DNA from: JBCBGF01 sp039820585
GTDB lineage: Bacteria; Pseudomonadota; Alphaproteobacteria; Rhodobacterales; Rhodobacteraceae
NCBI GenBank assembly: GCA_039820585.1
Contig: JBCBPV010000012.1
Span: 8,255-72,254, forward strand
Length of the DNA: 64,000 bases
Reading direction: 5' to 3'
How positions within the stretch are numbered: the first letter of the stretch is position 1; the number at the start of each line of letters is the position of its first letter. Below the pieces are notes generated by a model. It had not been told where the DNA came from. It made no database searches and was given only the letters and a program-made list of their open reading frames with translations. Position numbers and translations under genes: made by a program. Shown here piece by piece: positions 33,849-42,973 of the stretch.

Positions 33849-34628
33849 ATGACAGACGCCGTTTCGCCGCCACAGCTGCCCGCTGTGAAATCCATCACCA
33901 GCACCGATATCCGCGATGCAATCCGCGCCGGTCTGGCGGATTTTCAGAAAGCGCCGATCTACGGGCTGTTCTTCGGGGCGATCTTTTCCATTGCGGGCGT
34001 GGCCATCGTCTGGGCGCTTTATACCGGCGAGGTCAGCTATTGGATCTTCCCTGCCGCCGCAGGGTTTCCCCTGATCGGGCCATTTGCCGCTGTGGGCATC
34101 TACGAGGTCTCTCGCCGGCTGGAAGCGGGGGAAGAACTCAGTTGGTCCGCCATCCTGACTGCGGGGTTCCGACACCAAAATTCGCAACTGCCGCTCTTTG
34201 CCGTGCTGACGGTGTTTTCCTTCCTCGCCTGGATCGTCCTGGCCCGCGTGATCTTTGCGATCTCGTTCGGGACCGCGCCGATGACCAATGTCATGTCGTC
34301 TTTCGCGGTGCTGCTCACCGGCCCCGGTCTTGTCATGCTGGTGATCGGCACGATTGCGGGCGCGGCATTGGCGGCGCTTCTCTTTTCAATCTCGGTGGTG
34401 GGCGTGCCGCTGCTTCTGGACCGGGATATCGACGTTGTGACAGCGATGATCACCAGCTTCAGCGCCGCGGTCGAGAACCGGCAGGCGATGGCCTATTGGG
34501 GTGTCGTGGTGGCCGGGGCGATCTTTTTGGCGATGCTGCCGCTGTTTCTGGGCATGGTGCTGATCTTCCCGGCGCTTGGCCACGCCTCCTGGCATGTCTA
34601 CCGCAAGGCGATCGACGCCGACAGCTGA
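33849..34628 (+). CDS. DUF2189-family integral membrane protein
   Basis: The 259-residue protein starts with a soluble stretch (AVKSITSTDIRDAIRAGLAD) and has about six hydrophobic segments, including FFGAIFSIAGVAIVWALYTG, FPLIGPFAAVGIYEVSRRLE and SVVGVPLLLDRDIDVVTAM. These features match DUF2189 proteins, found near terminal oxidase genes in some proteobacteria; the function is unknown. The ATG at 33849 follows GGGAGG. Confidence 0.82.
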   Translation: MTDAVSPPQLPAVKSITSTDIRDAIRAGLADFQKAPIYGLFFGAIFSIAGVAIVWALYTGEVSYWIFPAAAGFPLIGPFAAVGIYEVSRRLEAGEELSWSAILTAGFRHQNSQLPLFAVLTVFSFLAWIVLARVIFAISFGTAPMTNVMSSFAVLLTGPGLVMLVIGTIAGAALAALLFSISVVGVPLLLDRDIDVVTAMITSFSAAVENRQAMAYWGVVVAGAIFLAMLPLFLGMVLIFPALGHASWHVYRKAIDADS

Positions 34629-34635
34629 CGCGCGT

Positions 34636-35160
34636 TCAGATATCCTGGCCCTTTTCCAGCAGCCGGTCGATCAACTGGCGCTGGAGACCGGGGCTGTCAC
34701 CCCCGCCAAACTGCATCGCGCCGCCAGAATAAAGCGTGCCATAGGTCTTGGCGATATTCACCGTCTGCGCGATGCCAGAGATCAGCTGATCACGTTCCAG
34801 CGCGCGCATGGGATGGATGAACACCCCCCAAAGCCGCCCGTTGGCAACCGCATACCGCGCATCAAGTGCGCTATCGAAATTGGCCTGCATCAGGCGGCGC
34901 ATTTCATCAGCCTCAATCCCCGCGGCAGAGCGAATGGGCACCATCGCCCGCATGCGGTCGGCCAAAGGGTCGGTAATGATCAGCACGGGGATATCGTCGA
35001 TCGTCAACTGGATCGCATTGCCCTGGACGCTGGCGTCGGGATCAAGCGCGCCCGCAATCTCGGCCATGCGGGGAAAATCCATGGGGGGGTCGGGGGTGTC
35101 CTGAGCCAGGGCCGTTCCGGCCCAGACGGCCACCAGTGTTCCGATCAGAAATGTGCGCAT
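34636..35160 (-). CDS. Secreted YbjN-like protein
   Basis: The 174-residue protein has a Sec signal peptide (MRTFLIGTLVAVWAGTALAQ). The mature part, with IQLTIDDIPVLIITDPLADR and an amphipathic helix ADEMRRLMQANFDSALDARY, resembles the YbjN/type III chaperone-like fold that occurs in many Rhodobacteraceae. The function is unknown. The ATG at 35160 has AAGGGA at 7 bases; a second ATG two codons upstream lies too close to this site. Confidence 0.65.
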   Translation of the reverse strand: MRTFLIGTLVAVWAGTALAQDTPDPPMDFPRMAEIAGALDPDASVQGNAIQLTIDDIPVLIITDPLADRMRAMVPIRSAAGIEADEMRRLMQANFDSALDARYAVANGRLWGVFIHPMRALERDQLISGIAQTVNIAKTYGTLYSGGAMQFGGGDSPGLQRQLIDRLLEKGQDI

Positions 35161-35248
35161 CCCCATATCCCTTTTGTGCGTGATTGGAAGAGGGTAGCAG
35201 CAAATTGGGGTGAGGCACGTGCAAACTTCGGTGAACACGGCGCCCCCC

Positions 35249-35293
35249 TTCACCCTAACCCTCTCCCCTCGGGGGGGAGTTAGGGTGAGGGGG
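35249..35293. repeat. REP-like palindrome between the YbjN-like gene and cmk
   Basis: CTTCACCCTAACCCTCTCCCC and GGGGGAGTTAGGGTGAGGG face each other around CTCGG, giving a long imperfect hairpin that ends one base before the cmk stop codon (35294). Same family as the elements at 23695, 51901 and 62547. Confidence 0.75.
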
Positions 35294-35908
35294 CTACCCC
35301 CGCCGCCCCTCAACAATCGCCACAGCCCGCGCCAACACCTCCGCCGCGCCCAGTTCGCTGGAATCGAGCACCACCGCATCCGCCGCCGCCCGCATCGGTG
35401 CCGCCGCCCGCCCGCTGTCGCGCGCATCCCGCGCGCGCAGATCGGCCAGCACCTCGTCCGGGTCGGCATCCAGCCCACGCGCTACAAGTTCGGCGTATCG
35501 CCGCCCTGCGCGCACCTCATCACTGGCGGTCACGTAAATCTTCACCTCCGCCTCGGGGCAAATCACTGTCCCGATATCGCGCCCATCCAGCACCGCACCC
35601 CCGTCCCGCCGCGCAAAAGCCCGCTGAAAATCCACCAGCGCCGCGCGCACCGCCTCGATCACAGCGACTTTCGACGCCGCCTGCGCCACCTTTGGCCCGC
35701 GCAGATCCTCCCCCTCCAGATCCGCCGCAACCAGCGCGCCCGCAGCCACGACCGGATCCTCACCATTCATCATCCTCCGCCCAACCGCGCGATACAGAAG
35801 CCCGGTATCGAGATGCGCAAACCCGAAATGCGCCGCCAAAGCCTTGGACAGTGTCCCCTTCCCACTTGCCGCCGGGCCATCAATCGCAACGGTAAACGGC
35901 GCGGTCAT
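35294..35908 (-). CDS. cmk: Cytidylate kinase
   Basis: The 204-residue enzyme phosphorylates CMP and dCMP. The P-loop is IDGPAASGKGTLSKALA at the N terminus, followed by HLDTGLLYRAVG and LDGRDIGTVICPEA, all typical of CMK. It overlaps the upstream membrane-protein gene (ATGA). In related genomes cmk directly precedes rpsA; here 3.8 kb of other genes separate them. Confidence 0.95.
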   Translation of the reverse strand: MTAPFTVAIDGPAASGKGTLSKALAAHFGFAHLDTGLLYRAVGRRMMNGEDPVVAAGALVAADLEGEDLRGPKVAQAASKVAVIEAVRAALVDFQRAFARRDGGAVLDGRDIGTVICPEAEVKIYVTASDEVRAGRRYAELVARGLDADPDEVLADLRARDARDSGRAAAPMRAAADAVVLDSSELGAAEVLARAVAIVEGRRG

Positions 35909-36441
35909 GCCGCCCCCCGTCGGTCACGTGCCACCCGGCGCACCGCGATGAGCGCCAGCGCAATGAAGCTCGCCGTCACCGCCGCCGATTTCACCACTGT
36001 CACCCGGCTTGCCTCTGTCACGAGGCCCGGGGTCAGCGCGTTTGGGCCTGCCGCCAACATCTCGCGCACCACGACATTCTCAAACCCATCGGCCACCATG
36101 CCCACCGCGGCCACGGCCACCACCATCCCGCGCGTGACCTTCTGCATATCCTGAGACAGATGCCACAGCGCGACACCCACGCAGGCAAACAGAAGCGGCG
36201 GATACATTGAATCAAGGATCGCCTGAGTGCCCAGGTAATGCGCCCGCCCCGCAGGGCTAAGGGCGGCCAGAAACGCCTGGGCATCCTCAAACCCATACCC
36301 AGCAGGTCGCGCATCAAAGGCGGGCATGCCCCCAGCTTCAGACGCGATATACGGCAGCGACCAAAAGGCGATCACGGCATAAAGCGCGAGCGTCGCCGCC
36401 ACCAGCGCCCAATAGCCCGGCGTGCCGCGCAAAGCGCTCAC
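35905..36441 (-). CDS. Integral membrane protein between aroA and cmk, unknown
   Basis: The 178-residue protein has four hydrophobic segments (YWALVAATLALYAVIAFW, LLFACVGVALWHL, GMVVAVAAVGMVADGFENVV, AVTASFIALALIAV). Both ends overlap neighbours by 4 bases (ATGA with aroA upstream and with cmk downstream), so it is fully embedded in the operon. No family was recognised. Confidence 0.75.
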   Translation of the reverse strand: MSALRGTPGYWALVAATLALYAVIAFWSLPYIASEAGGMPAFDARPAGYGFEDAQAFLAALSPAGRAHYLGTQAILDSMYPPLLFACVGVALWHLSQDMQKVTRGMVVAVAAVGMVADGFENVVVREMLAAGPNALTPGLVTEASRVTVVKSAAVTASFIALALIAVRRVARDRRGAA

Positions 36442-37790
36442 CGGTTGGTGCGCATCAGCCGCGCCCCCAGCCGGGTCATGAGATCCTCAAAGATCGGGAA
36501 CGAGGTCGCGATCGGCCCCGCATCGTCGATCCTCACCGCCGCCTTGGCGCCCATGCCCAGACAGGCAAACGACATCGCAATGCGGTGGTCGAGCCGCGCG
36601 GCACACAGGCCCCCGCCCGGCACGCCCTTCGGCCCGAGCCCGGTGACAGTCATCGTATCCTCGGTCTCGGCCACGGTAACGCCATTCGCCTCAAGCCCCC
36701 GCGCCATCGCGTCAATCCGGTCGCTTTCCTTCACGCGCAACTCCTTGACACCCGCCATCACCGTATCGCCCTCGGCAAAGGCGGCCACGACCGACAGGAT
36801 CGGGTATTCATCAATCATCGATGGCGCACGCTCCGGTGGCACGGCGATGCCAGTCATCTCCGGCGAATAGCGCGCGCGCAGATCGGCCACCGGCTCCCCG
36901 CCCACGATGCGCTCATTCTCATAGGTCAGATCGGCCCCCATTTCGCGCAGGGTCTGGTACAGCCCCGCCCGCGTCGGGTTCAGTCCGATCCCAGGGACCA
37001 GCACGTCAGAGCCTTCCACGATCAAGGCCGCAGCCACCGGAAACGCGGCCGAGGATGGGTCGCGCGGCACGGTGATCTCTTGCGGGGTCAACTCCGGCTG
37101 GCCAGTCACGGTGATGACCCGGCCCTGCGCCGTCTCTTCCAACGAAATCTCGGCGCCAAACCCCGCCAGCATCCGCTCGGTATGGTCCCGCGTCGCTTCA
37201 CGCTCGATCACCACCGTCTGTCCCGGTGCATTCAGCCCTGCGAGCAGCACCGCTGACTTCACCTGCGCAGATGGCATTGGCACAGTATAGCGCACGGGCA
37301 CCGGCGCTCCCGCCCCCACAATCGTCATCGGCAGCCGCCCCCCGTCGCGCCCGTAAGCCTGCGCACCAAAATGCGCCAAGGGATCTGTGATCCGCCCCAT
37401 GGGCCGGCCATTGAGGCTGGCATCGCCGCTGAAGGTCGCCGTGATCGGCGTCGTCGCCATCGCCCCCATGATCAGCCGCACGCCGGTGCCGGAGTTCCCG
37501 CAATCAACCACTCGGTCTGGTTCGGCAAAGCCACCAACCCCCACGCCATACACCGACCAGCGCCCACCACCATGGCGGATCACGTCGGCCCCAAAGGCGC
37601 GCATCGCCTCCGCCGTGGCCAGCACATCATCGCCTTCCAAGAGATCGGAAATCCGCGTCTCGCCCACGCTCAGCGCGCCGAGGATCAGTGATCGGTGGCT
37701 GATCGACTTGTCACCCGGCACCTCTGCCACCCCCTTCAGCGGCGTCGCCGGATGGGAAGTCATTGGGATCGCGGGACCGTGGGAGGACAT
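36438..37790 (-). CDS. aroA: 3-phosphoshikimate 1-carboxyvinyltransferase (EPSP synthase)
   Basis: The 450-residue enzyme makes EPSP from shikimate-3-phosphate and PEP. Conserved parts are VPGDKSISHRSLILGAL, CGNSGTGVRLIMGAM, ASLNGRPMGRI, DPSSAAFPVAAA, DEYPILSVVAAFAEG and RVKESDRIDAMA. A class II type is suggested by NSGTGVRLIMG. The N terminus MSSHGPAIPMTS is usual for this family in Rhodobacteraceae, supporting the ATG at 37790 over that at 37763. Confidence 0.95.
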   Translation of the reverse strand: MSSHGPAIPMTSHPATPLKGVAEVPGDKSISHRSLILGALSVGETRISDLLEGDDVLATAEAMRAFGADVIRHGGGRWSVYGVGVGGFAEPDRVVDCGNSGTGVRLIMGAMATTPITATFSGDASLNGRPMGRITDPLAHFGAQAYGRDGGRLPMTIVGAGAPVPVRYTVPMPSAQVKSAVLLAGLNAPGQTVVIEREATRDHTERMLAGFGAEISLEETAQGRVITVTGQPELTPQEITVPRDPSSAAFPVAAALIVEGSDVLVPGIGLNPTRAGLYQTLREMGADLTYENERIVGGEPVADLRARYSPEMTGIAVPPERAPSMIDEYPILSVVAAFAEGDTVMAGVKELRVKESDRIDAMARGLEANGVTVAETEDTMTVTGLGPKGVPGGGLCAARLDHRIAMSFACLGMGAKAAVRIDDAGPIATSFPIFEDLMTRLGARLMRTNR

Positions 37791-37874
37791 GGGGGAAGCC
37801 TTCTAGCGTGCGTGCGATCGCGGTTTAGCCGAGCATCAGGGCAGCGTCCACGCCCGTTCGGAGCGGTGCCACGC

Positions 37875-38588
37875 TCACACCCGCTCAAATGTCAGGTAAT
37901 GCGGCACCCGCCCCTCGCGCAGCGCCTTTTGCTCATAGCGGGTCGACAGCCAATCGCTCCAGGCCTCCCGCCAGTCGCGCGGTTCTTCTGCGGTCCAGCG
38001 AAACCCATGGCGCGGCACCACTTCCAGCGTCTGGCGCACGTAGTCCGGGATGTCCGTGGCCACGCGCAGCATCGCCCCAGGCGCCATAACGCGGGCCAGC
38101 GGCTTCAGGTGTTCCGGCGTCACGAACCGCCGCCGATGGTGGCGTTTTTTGGGCCAAGGATCGGGATAGAGCAGAAACGCCCGGGCAATCGAGGCCTCGG
38201 GCAACACATCAAACAGGTCGCGCACATCGCCGGGATGCACCGCGACATTCGTCACCCCCGCTGCCCGGATCTTGCCCAAAAGCATCGCCACCCCGTTAAT
38301 GAAGGGCTCACAGCCGATCACACCCACATCCGCGTTCCGGGTGGCCTGATGCACCATATGCTCGCCCCCGCCAAAGCCGATCTCCAACCATACCGGCTTG
38401 CCCCCGAAAAGCGCGCCCAGATCAAGCGGCACGCGCTCGGGGTTCACCTCCCAATCCACCGGACCCGGCGACAGGGCAACGAGATCCTGATCCAGATATT
38501 CCCGCTGACTGTCCCGCAGGGTCTTGCCATGGCGACGGCCATAAAAATTGCGCCAGGGCGCGCCTTTGGGATGGGTCTTATCGGTCAT
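37875..38588 (-). CDS. trmB: tRNA (guanine-N7-)-methyltransferase
   Basis: The 237-residue enzyme methylates G46 of tRNA. The SAM site is WLEIGFGGGEHMVHQ, and the catalytic/tRNA-binding motif is LLYPDPWPKKRHHRRRFV. The N terminus contains RNFYGRRHGKTLRDSQR, usual for alphaproteobacteria. It follows metK on the same strand after a repeat element. Confidence 0.94.
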   Translation of the reverse strand: MTDKTHPKGAPWRNFYGRRHGKTLRDSQREYLDQDLVALSPGPVDWEVNPERVPLDLGALFGGKPVWLEIGFGGGEHMVHQATRNADVGVIGCEPFINGVAMLLGKIRAAGVTNVAVHPGDVRDLFDVLPEASIARAFLLYPDPWPKKRHHRRRFVTPEHLKPLARVMAPGAMLRVATDIPDYVRQTLEVVPRHGFRWTAEEPRDWREAWSDWLSTRYEQKALREGRVPHYLTFERV

Positions 38589-38670
38589 CGCGGCCGCGTT
38601 CTGGCCCGCTTGCGTGCAGCCGTCAAGCCAGGGGGGCTGTCTGCCCCCATCGGCGCTGCCGCGCCCCCCC

Positions 38671-38728
38671 CCCCCGAGGATATTGGGCGACCAAAGACAT
38701 CCTCTTTGGTCCCTAAGTATCCCGGGGG
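38671..38728. repeat. Nested palindromic repeat between metK and trmB
   Basis: GACCAAAGA (38689-38697) and TCTTTGGTC (38703-38711) form a perfect inner 9-bp stem; outside it CCCCCGAGGATATT faces AAGTATCCCGGGGG. A related half element (GGCGGGGATATTTTTGG then GACCAAAGAGGTC) is at 53192-53221. It resembles dispersed elements common in Rhodobacteraceae. Confidence 0.7.
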
Positions 38729-38756
38729 CCGCGCCTGCGCGGCGGGGCAGAGCCCC

Positions 38757-39938
38757 TCAGAGCGCGCGTTTGAGCGCCTCGGCCAGATCGGTGGCTTCCC
38801 AACTGAACCCGCCATCACCATCGGGCGCGCGGCCGAAATGGCCATAGGCCGCCGTGCGTTCATAGATCGGCTTGTTCAGTGACAGGTGTTCGCGAATACC
38901 GCGTGGGCTGAGGTCCATGACCTTTGGAATCGCGGCCTCGATGGCTTCGGCATCCGCCGCGCCGGTGCTGTGCAGGTCGGCGTAGATCGACAGGGGTTTG
39001 GCCACGCCGATGGCATAGCTCAGCTGGATCGTGCAACGCTCTGCCAACCCCGCGGCCACCACGTTTTTCGCCAGATAGCGCGCGGCATAGGCGGCCGAGC
39101 GGTCCACCTTGGTGGGGTCCTTGCCGGAAAACGCGCCGCCGCCATGGGGGGCCGCGCCGCCATAGGTGTCGACGATGATCTTGCGGCCTGTGAGCCCTGC
39201 ATCGCCATCGGGGCCGCCGATGACAAAGGTGCCGGTGGGGTTGACCCACCATTCCGTGGCGTCAGAGATCCATGCGGCGGGTAGGATTTCTCGGATGTAG
39301 GGTTCCACAATCGCGCGGATATCATCGGAGGTTTGATCCTCGCTCTCATGCTGGGTGGACAGCACGATGGAGGTGACTTCCACAGGTTTGCCATCTTCGT
39401 ACCGAAGCGAGATCTGGGATTTCGCATCGGGTTTCAGCGACGGCTCCACCCCCGATTTGCGCACCTCGGCCAGCCGCCGCAGAATCGCGTGAGAGTACTG
39501 GATGGGCGCGGGCATCAGCTCTGGCGTCTCGTTCACCGCGTAGCCGAACATGATCCCCTGGTCGCCTGCGCCTTCGTCCTTGTTGTCCTTGGCATCGACG
39601 CCCTGGGCGATATGCGCGGATTGTTCGTGCAGGAAGTTCAGGACATGGCAGGTGTTCCAGTGGAACTTGTCCTGCTCATACCCGATATCCTTGATGCAAT
39701 CGCGCGCGATGCCGCTGATCCGGCCCATGAAGCTTTTCAGCTTCTCTGCGTCCGACAGCCCGACCTCACCGCCGACGACGACCATGCCCGAGGTGGCAAA
39801 GGTTTCGCACGCAACGCGGGCCTGGGGTTCTTCGGCGAGGAAGGCATCAAGGACGGCATCTGAAATGCGGTCGCAGACCTTGTCGGGGTGACCCTCTGAC
39901 ACACTCTCAGAGGTGAAAATATAGTTCTGTCGGGACAT
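38757..39938 (-). CDS. metK: S-adenosylmethionine synthetase
   Basis: The 393-residue enzyme makes SAM from methionine and ATP. Motifs: SEGHPDKVCDRISDAVLDAF near the N terminus, GAGDQGIMFGYAVNET and the glycine loop GGGAFSGKDPTKVDRSAAY. The ATG at 39938 is the family start; GGAG of the ribosome site lies inside a SAM/SAH riboswitch. Confidence 0.96.
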   Translation of the reverse strand: MSRQNYIFTSESVSEGHPDKVCDRISDAVLDAFLAEEPQARVACETFATSGMVVVGGEVGLSDAEKLKSFMGRISGIARDCIKDIGYEQDKFHWNTCHVLNFLHEQSAHIAQGVDAKDNKDEGAGDQGIMFGYAVNETPELMPAPIQYSHAILRRLAEVRKSGVEPSLKPDAKSQISLRYEDGKPVEVTSIVLSTQHESEDQTSDDIRAIVEPYIREILPAAWISDATEWWVNPTGTFVIGGPDGDAGLTGRKIIVDTYGGAAPHGGGAFSGKDPTKVDRSAAYAARYLAKNVVAAGLAERCTIQLSYAIGVAKPLSIYADLHSTGAADAEAIEAAIPKVMDLSPRGIREHLSLNKPIYERTAAYGHFGRAPDGDGGFSWEATDLAEALKRAL

Positions 39939-39944
39939 GGGAGC

Positions 39945-39991
39945 CGCTCCAATAGAAAACTGCCGCGCCACGTCAGGAAGCCGTTGTGGCC
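39945..39991 (-). promoter_or_regulatory. SAM/SAH riboswitch upstream of metK
   Basis: The minus strand reads GGCCACAACGGCTTCC, TGACGTGGC, a short A/T-rich linker, then ATTGGAGCG, ending 7 bases before the ATG. GCCAC and GTGGC form the hairpin stem; GGAGC can pair with GCTTCC in the loop as a pseudoknot. Sequence and order agree with the SAM/SAH riboswitch class described upstream of metK in Rhodobacterales. Because GGAG is the ribosome site, ligand binding should stop translation of metK. Confidence 0.92.
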
Positions 39992-40026
39992 GGGTTGCAG
40001 GGAGTTACGCGGCGATGTAGGCAGGG

Positions 40027-41559
40027 TCAATCCCTTATCGTGCGGGCGGTCAGGGCCAGTCCGGCCAATGCGATCAAAAGCGCTATGGCCAGCGGCCAGT
40101 CCCCGGTGCGGCTGTACAGCGTGGGTGCGCCCGGTGGCGGCAAGGGTGCATCGATGAACCCCGCCTCGCCCAAGGGCAGGCTCTGGGTGATGCGCCCGCC
40201 CGCGTCGATCACCGCCGAAACGCCGGTATTGGCCACCCGGATCACCGGCAACCCCTGTTCCACGGCCCGCGCGCGGGCCTGGGCCAGGTGCTGATAGGGG
40301 CCCGCGATCTGGCCGAACCAGGCATCGTTGGTGATATGCATCAGCCAGTCGGGTCGCGCTGGCGCCCCGGTGATATTATGTGGAAAGATTGCCTCGTAAC
40401 AGATCAGCGGCAGGGCGCGGCCCAGCGCGCCGAGATCTACCAGCTCTGGCCCCGGTCCTGGCGAGTAGCCAAAGCCATCCCCGGCGGCGAGGCCGTTGAT
40501 CCCCGCCCAGGCCGCGATCTGACCCAGCGGCATGTACTCGCCGAAGGGCACCAGGTGGTGCTTGTCATAAAGCGCCGTGACTGTGCCGCCCGCGCCAACC
40601 ACGGCCATCGCGTTGTGCGCACGCGTGCCGTCGCGGCGCAAGAGGCCCAGCGCCACGGGCGTGCCGCCAGATGCATCCGAGATGAACCGTAGCGCGTCAT
40701 CGGCGCGGCCCAGCGGCCAGGGGATTGCCGTCTCGGGCCAGATGATCAGATCGGGCGGGGCCTCGGCCTCTGCCGCGGTGAACTCCAATTGGCGACGGAA
40801 GAAGACGGGAATGAACTCGGGGTCCCATTTCTGGTGTTGGGGGGCGTTGGGTTGGATCAGGCGGACGACGGGCCGGTCTTCTGGGGCAAGATCCGTTGGG
40901 GCGAGCGTTGCGCCTGCCAGCGCAAATGCCGCAAACACCGCCACCGGCACGGCGAGCCATCCCGCATGTCGCCGCCCCCGCAAGAACAGCCCGCCCCCCG
41001 CCACCAGCGCCAGGGTCAGCACCGTCACCCCATAGGGTCCCACCAGCCGCGACCAATAGAGCGCGGGCGTCTCGGTCCAGAGGTAGCCCAGCATCGCCCA
41101 GGGGAAGCCGGTGAACACATAGCCGCGGGTCAGCTCCGCCAGACCCAGTGCCACTGGCCAGATCAGCGCAAACCGCAATGGCGTGCGACCCAGCGCGCAG
41201 GACACCGCGCCAGCCACACCCCAGAACAGCGCAAGGCCCCCCGCCAACAGCACCAGCGCAAAGGGCGCCATCCAGCCATGGCGGGCGATGTCCACAAGAA
41301 AGGGCTCGACGATCCAATGCAGGGTCAGCGCGAAATAGCCCGTGCCAAACGCCCAGCCGAGGCCGAAGGCGCGGCGCGGGGTGTCTGTCTCTGCCGTGAT
41401 CCAGAACAGCACCAGAAGACCGGCCACCCCAAGTGGGTACAGCGCGAAGGGCACCTGCCCCAGACCGGTGGCCAGACCGGCAGCGGCGGCAACGGCCATC
41501 TTCTGCCTTTGGCTTCGCGCGGCGTACCAACCGGCGACGCGCGCGTGGGCCTCAGGCAT
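40027..41559 (-). CDS. lnt: Apolipoprotein N-acyltransferase
   Basis: The 510-residue inner-membrane enzyme adds the third acyl chain to lipoproteins. About seven hydrophobic segments fill the first 200 residues. The nitrilase-like domain has the triad: Glu in LIIWPETAIPWP, Lys in ALYDKHHLVPFGEYMP and Cys in LPLICYEAIFP. A final membrane segment closes the protein. The ATG at 41559 overlaps the corC end by 8 bases; an upstream in-frame start lies deep inside corC and is less likely. Confidence 0.93.
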   Translation of the reverse strand: MPEAHARVAGWYAARSQRQKMAVAAAAGLATGLGQVPFALYPLGVAGLLVLFWITAETDTPRRAFGLGWAFGTGYFALTLHWIVEPFLVDIARHGWMAPFALVLLAGGLALFWGVAGAVSCALGRTPLRFALIWPVALGLAELTRGYVFTGFPWAMLGYLWTETPALYWSRLVGPYGVTVLTLALVAGGGLFLRGRRHAGWLAVPVAVFAAFALAGATLAPTDLAPEDRPVVRLIQPNAPQHQKWDPEFIPVFFRRQLEFTAAEAEAPPDLIIWPETAIPWPLGRADDALRFISDASGGTPVALGLLRRDGTRAHNAMAVVGAGGTVTALYDKHHLVPFGEYMPLGQIAAWAGINGLAAGDGFGYSPGPGPELVDLGALGRALPLICYEAIFPHNITGAPARPDWLMHITNDAWFGQIAGPYQHLAQARARAVEQGLPVIRVANTGVSAVIDAGGRITQSLPLGEAGFIDAPLPPPGAPTLYSRTGDWPLAIALLIALAGLALTARTIRD

Positions 41560-42469
41560 CGGCAGGCTCGGGCGGACCCGGCAGGCGCACGCGCAACCGC
41601 TTGATCCGGCGCGGGTCGGCGTCGACCACCTCAAAATCCGGACCATCGGGGTGATGGATCATCTCACCCCGCGCAGGCACCCGACCCGCCAGCATGAAGA
41701 CAAGACCACCCAAGGTGTCGATTTCTTCCTCATCCTCGCCGGTCACCAGTTTGCGGCCAATCGCATCCTCGAACTCATCCAGCGGCGTGCGCGCCTGAGC
41801 GATAAAGCAGCCGGGCTTTTCCTCGGTCCAATAAAGGCCTTCGGCGATGTCGTGTTCATCCTCGATCTCACCGATCACCTGTTCGATCAGATCCTCGATG
41901 GTCACAAGGCCATCGACCCCGCCATATTCGTCGATCACAAGCGCCATATGCGTGCGATCCGACTGCATCTTCTGCAACAGCACGCCGATTGGCATCGACG
42001 GCGGCGCAAACAGCAAGGGCCGCAGCATCTTTACCAGGTTGAACCGCCCACCCCCGCCGTTGAAGCCGTGGCTGAGCGCAAAGTCCTTCAGATGCACCAT
42101 GCCCGTAGGCGTGTCCAAGGTGCCCTTATACACCGGCAATCGCGTCAGCCCGCTGTCGCGAAACAACGCCACCAGATCGTCTTTCTTGATGTCAGCGGGG
42201 ACAGAAATGATCTCTGCCTTGGGCAGCATCACGTCTTCCACGCGCATACGGCGCAGGTTGCCCAAGCCCAGAGGCATGGCCTCACCATTCACCAGCGCCG
42301 GCTCTGGCCGGTCCTCGGGGGGCGGCGTCTCATCGCTGCCTGTTATTGCAGAGACCAACCGGCTGAACAGCCCGGCTGTCTGAGGGGGATCCTTTTGCCT
42401 GGATCCGGGGGCTTCGTCGTGCTGCGCGCTCTGCGCTGCGTTAGAAGACCCGTCTGACGCGTCGCCCAT
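41552..42469 (-). CDS. corC: CBS-domain protein of the CorC/HlyC family
   Basis: The 305-residue protein has two CBS domains (DVMLPKAEIISVPADIKKDD, then THMALVIDEYGGVDGLVTIE) and a C-terminal CorC_HlyC transporter-associated domain (EDEEEIDTLGGLVFMLAGRV). No membrane segment is present, which fits the short CorC type linked to magnesium efflux. It stands between ybeY and lnt, the standard order. Confidence 0.9.
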   Translation of the reverse strand: MGDASDGSSNAAQSAQHDEAPGSRQKDPPQTAGLFSRLVSAITGSDETPPPEDRPEPALVNGEAMPLGLGNLRRMRVEDVMLPKAEIISVPADIKKDDLVALFRDSGLTRLPVYKGTLDTPTGMVHLKDFALSHGFNGGGGRFNLVKMLRPLLFAPPSMPIGVLLQKMQSDRTHMALVIDEYGGVDGLVTIEDLIEQVIGEIEDEHDIAEGLYWTEEKPGCFIAQARTPLDEFEDAIGRKLVTGEDEEEIDTLGGLVFMLAGRVPARGEMIHHPDGPDFEVVDADPRRIKRLRVRLPGPPEPADA

Positions 42470-42508
42470 CTGACCTTTCCAATTTGCGGCGCCTGACCCG
42501 GCGCCCGT

Positions 42509-42973
42509 TTAATATGGGTCCGCCACCCCAAGGGTGGCAAGTATCTGTGTCTCTAAACCTTCCATCACCGCCGCGTCGGCGTCGGTTTCATGGTCATAGC
42601 CCAAAAGATGCAAAGTTGCGTGTACCAATAGATGCAGGACATGCATGTCAAGATTAAGACCCGCCGAGGCGGCTTCCCGCACGCAGGTGTCGTAGGAAAT
42701 CGCGATATCGCCAAGTTCGGGATCGGCGCCGGTGTCAGGCGGCCTGCTGCGTTCCGCCGATGGCCAAGACAGCACGTTGGTGGGCGTTGGCTTGCCGCGA
42801 AATTCGGTGTTGAGCGTGGCGATGCGGGCGTCGTCGCAGGCCAAGACGCTGATCTCCCACGCCTCTGGGGTCAGCCCCGCCCCGCGCAGCGCGGCCGCAG
42901 AGGCGCGTGTGGCCAGGGCAGGCAGGTCTTCCGCGGCCCACCGCTCATCCTCGATCAATACCTCTGTTGCCAT
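42509..42973 (-). CDS. ybeY: Endoribonuclease YbeY
   Basis: The 154-residue metalloprotein takes part in 16S rRNA maturation and ribosome quality control. The zinc motif is HLLVHATLHLLGYDH (H-x3-H-x-x-x-x-x-H type), and LNTEFRGKPTPTNVLSWP and GDIAISYDTC are family features. In most Rhodobacteraceae it directly follows phoH; here a transpeptidase gene stands between them. Confidence 0.94.
   Translation of the reverse strand: MATEVLIEDERWAAEDLPALATRASAAALRGAGLTPEAWEISVLACDDARIATLNTEFRGKPTPTNVLSWPSAERSRPPDTGADPELGDIAISYDTCVREAASAGLNLDMHVLHLLVHATLHLLGYDHETDADAAVMEGLETQILATLGVADPY

Noticed and set aside
37695..38882. Long plus-strand open frame opposite trmB
   Set aside because: Antisense shadow without any recognisable domain; trmB motifs are intact on the minus strand.
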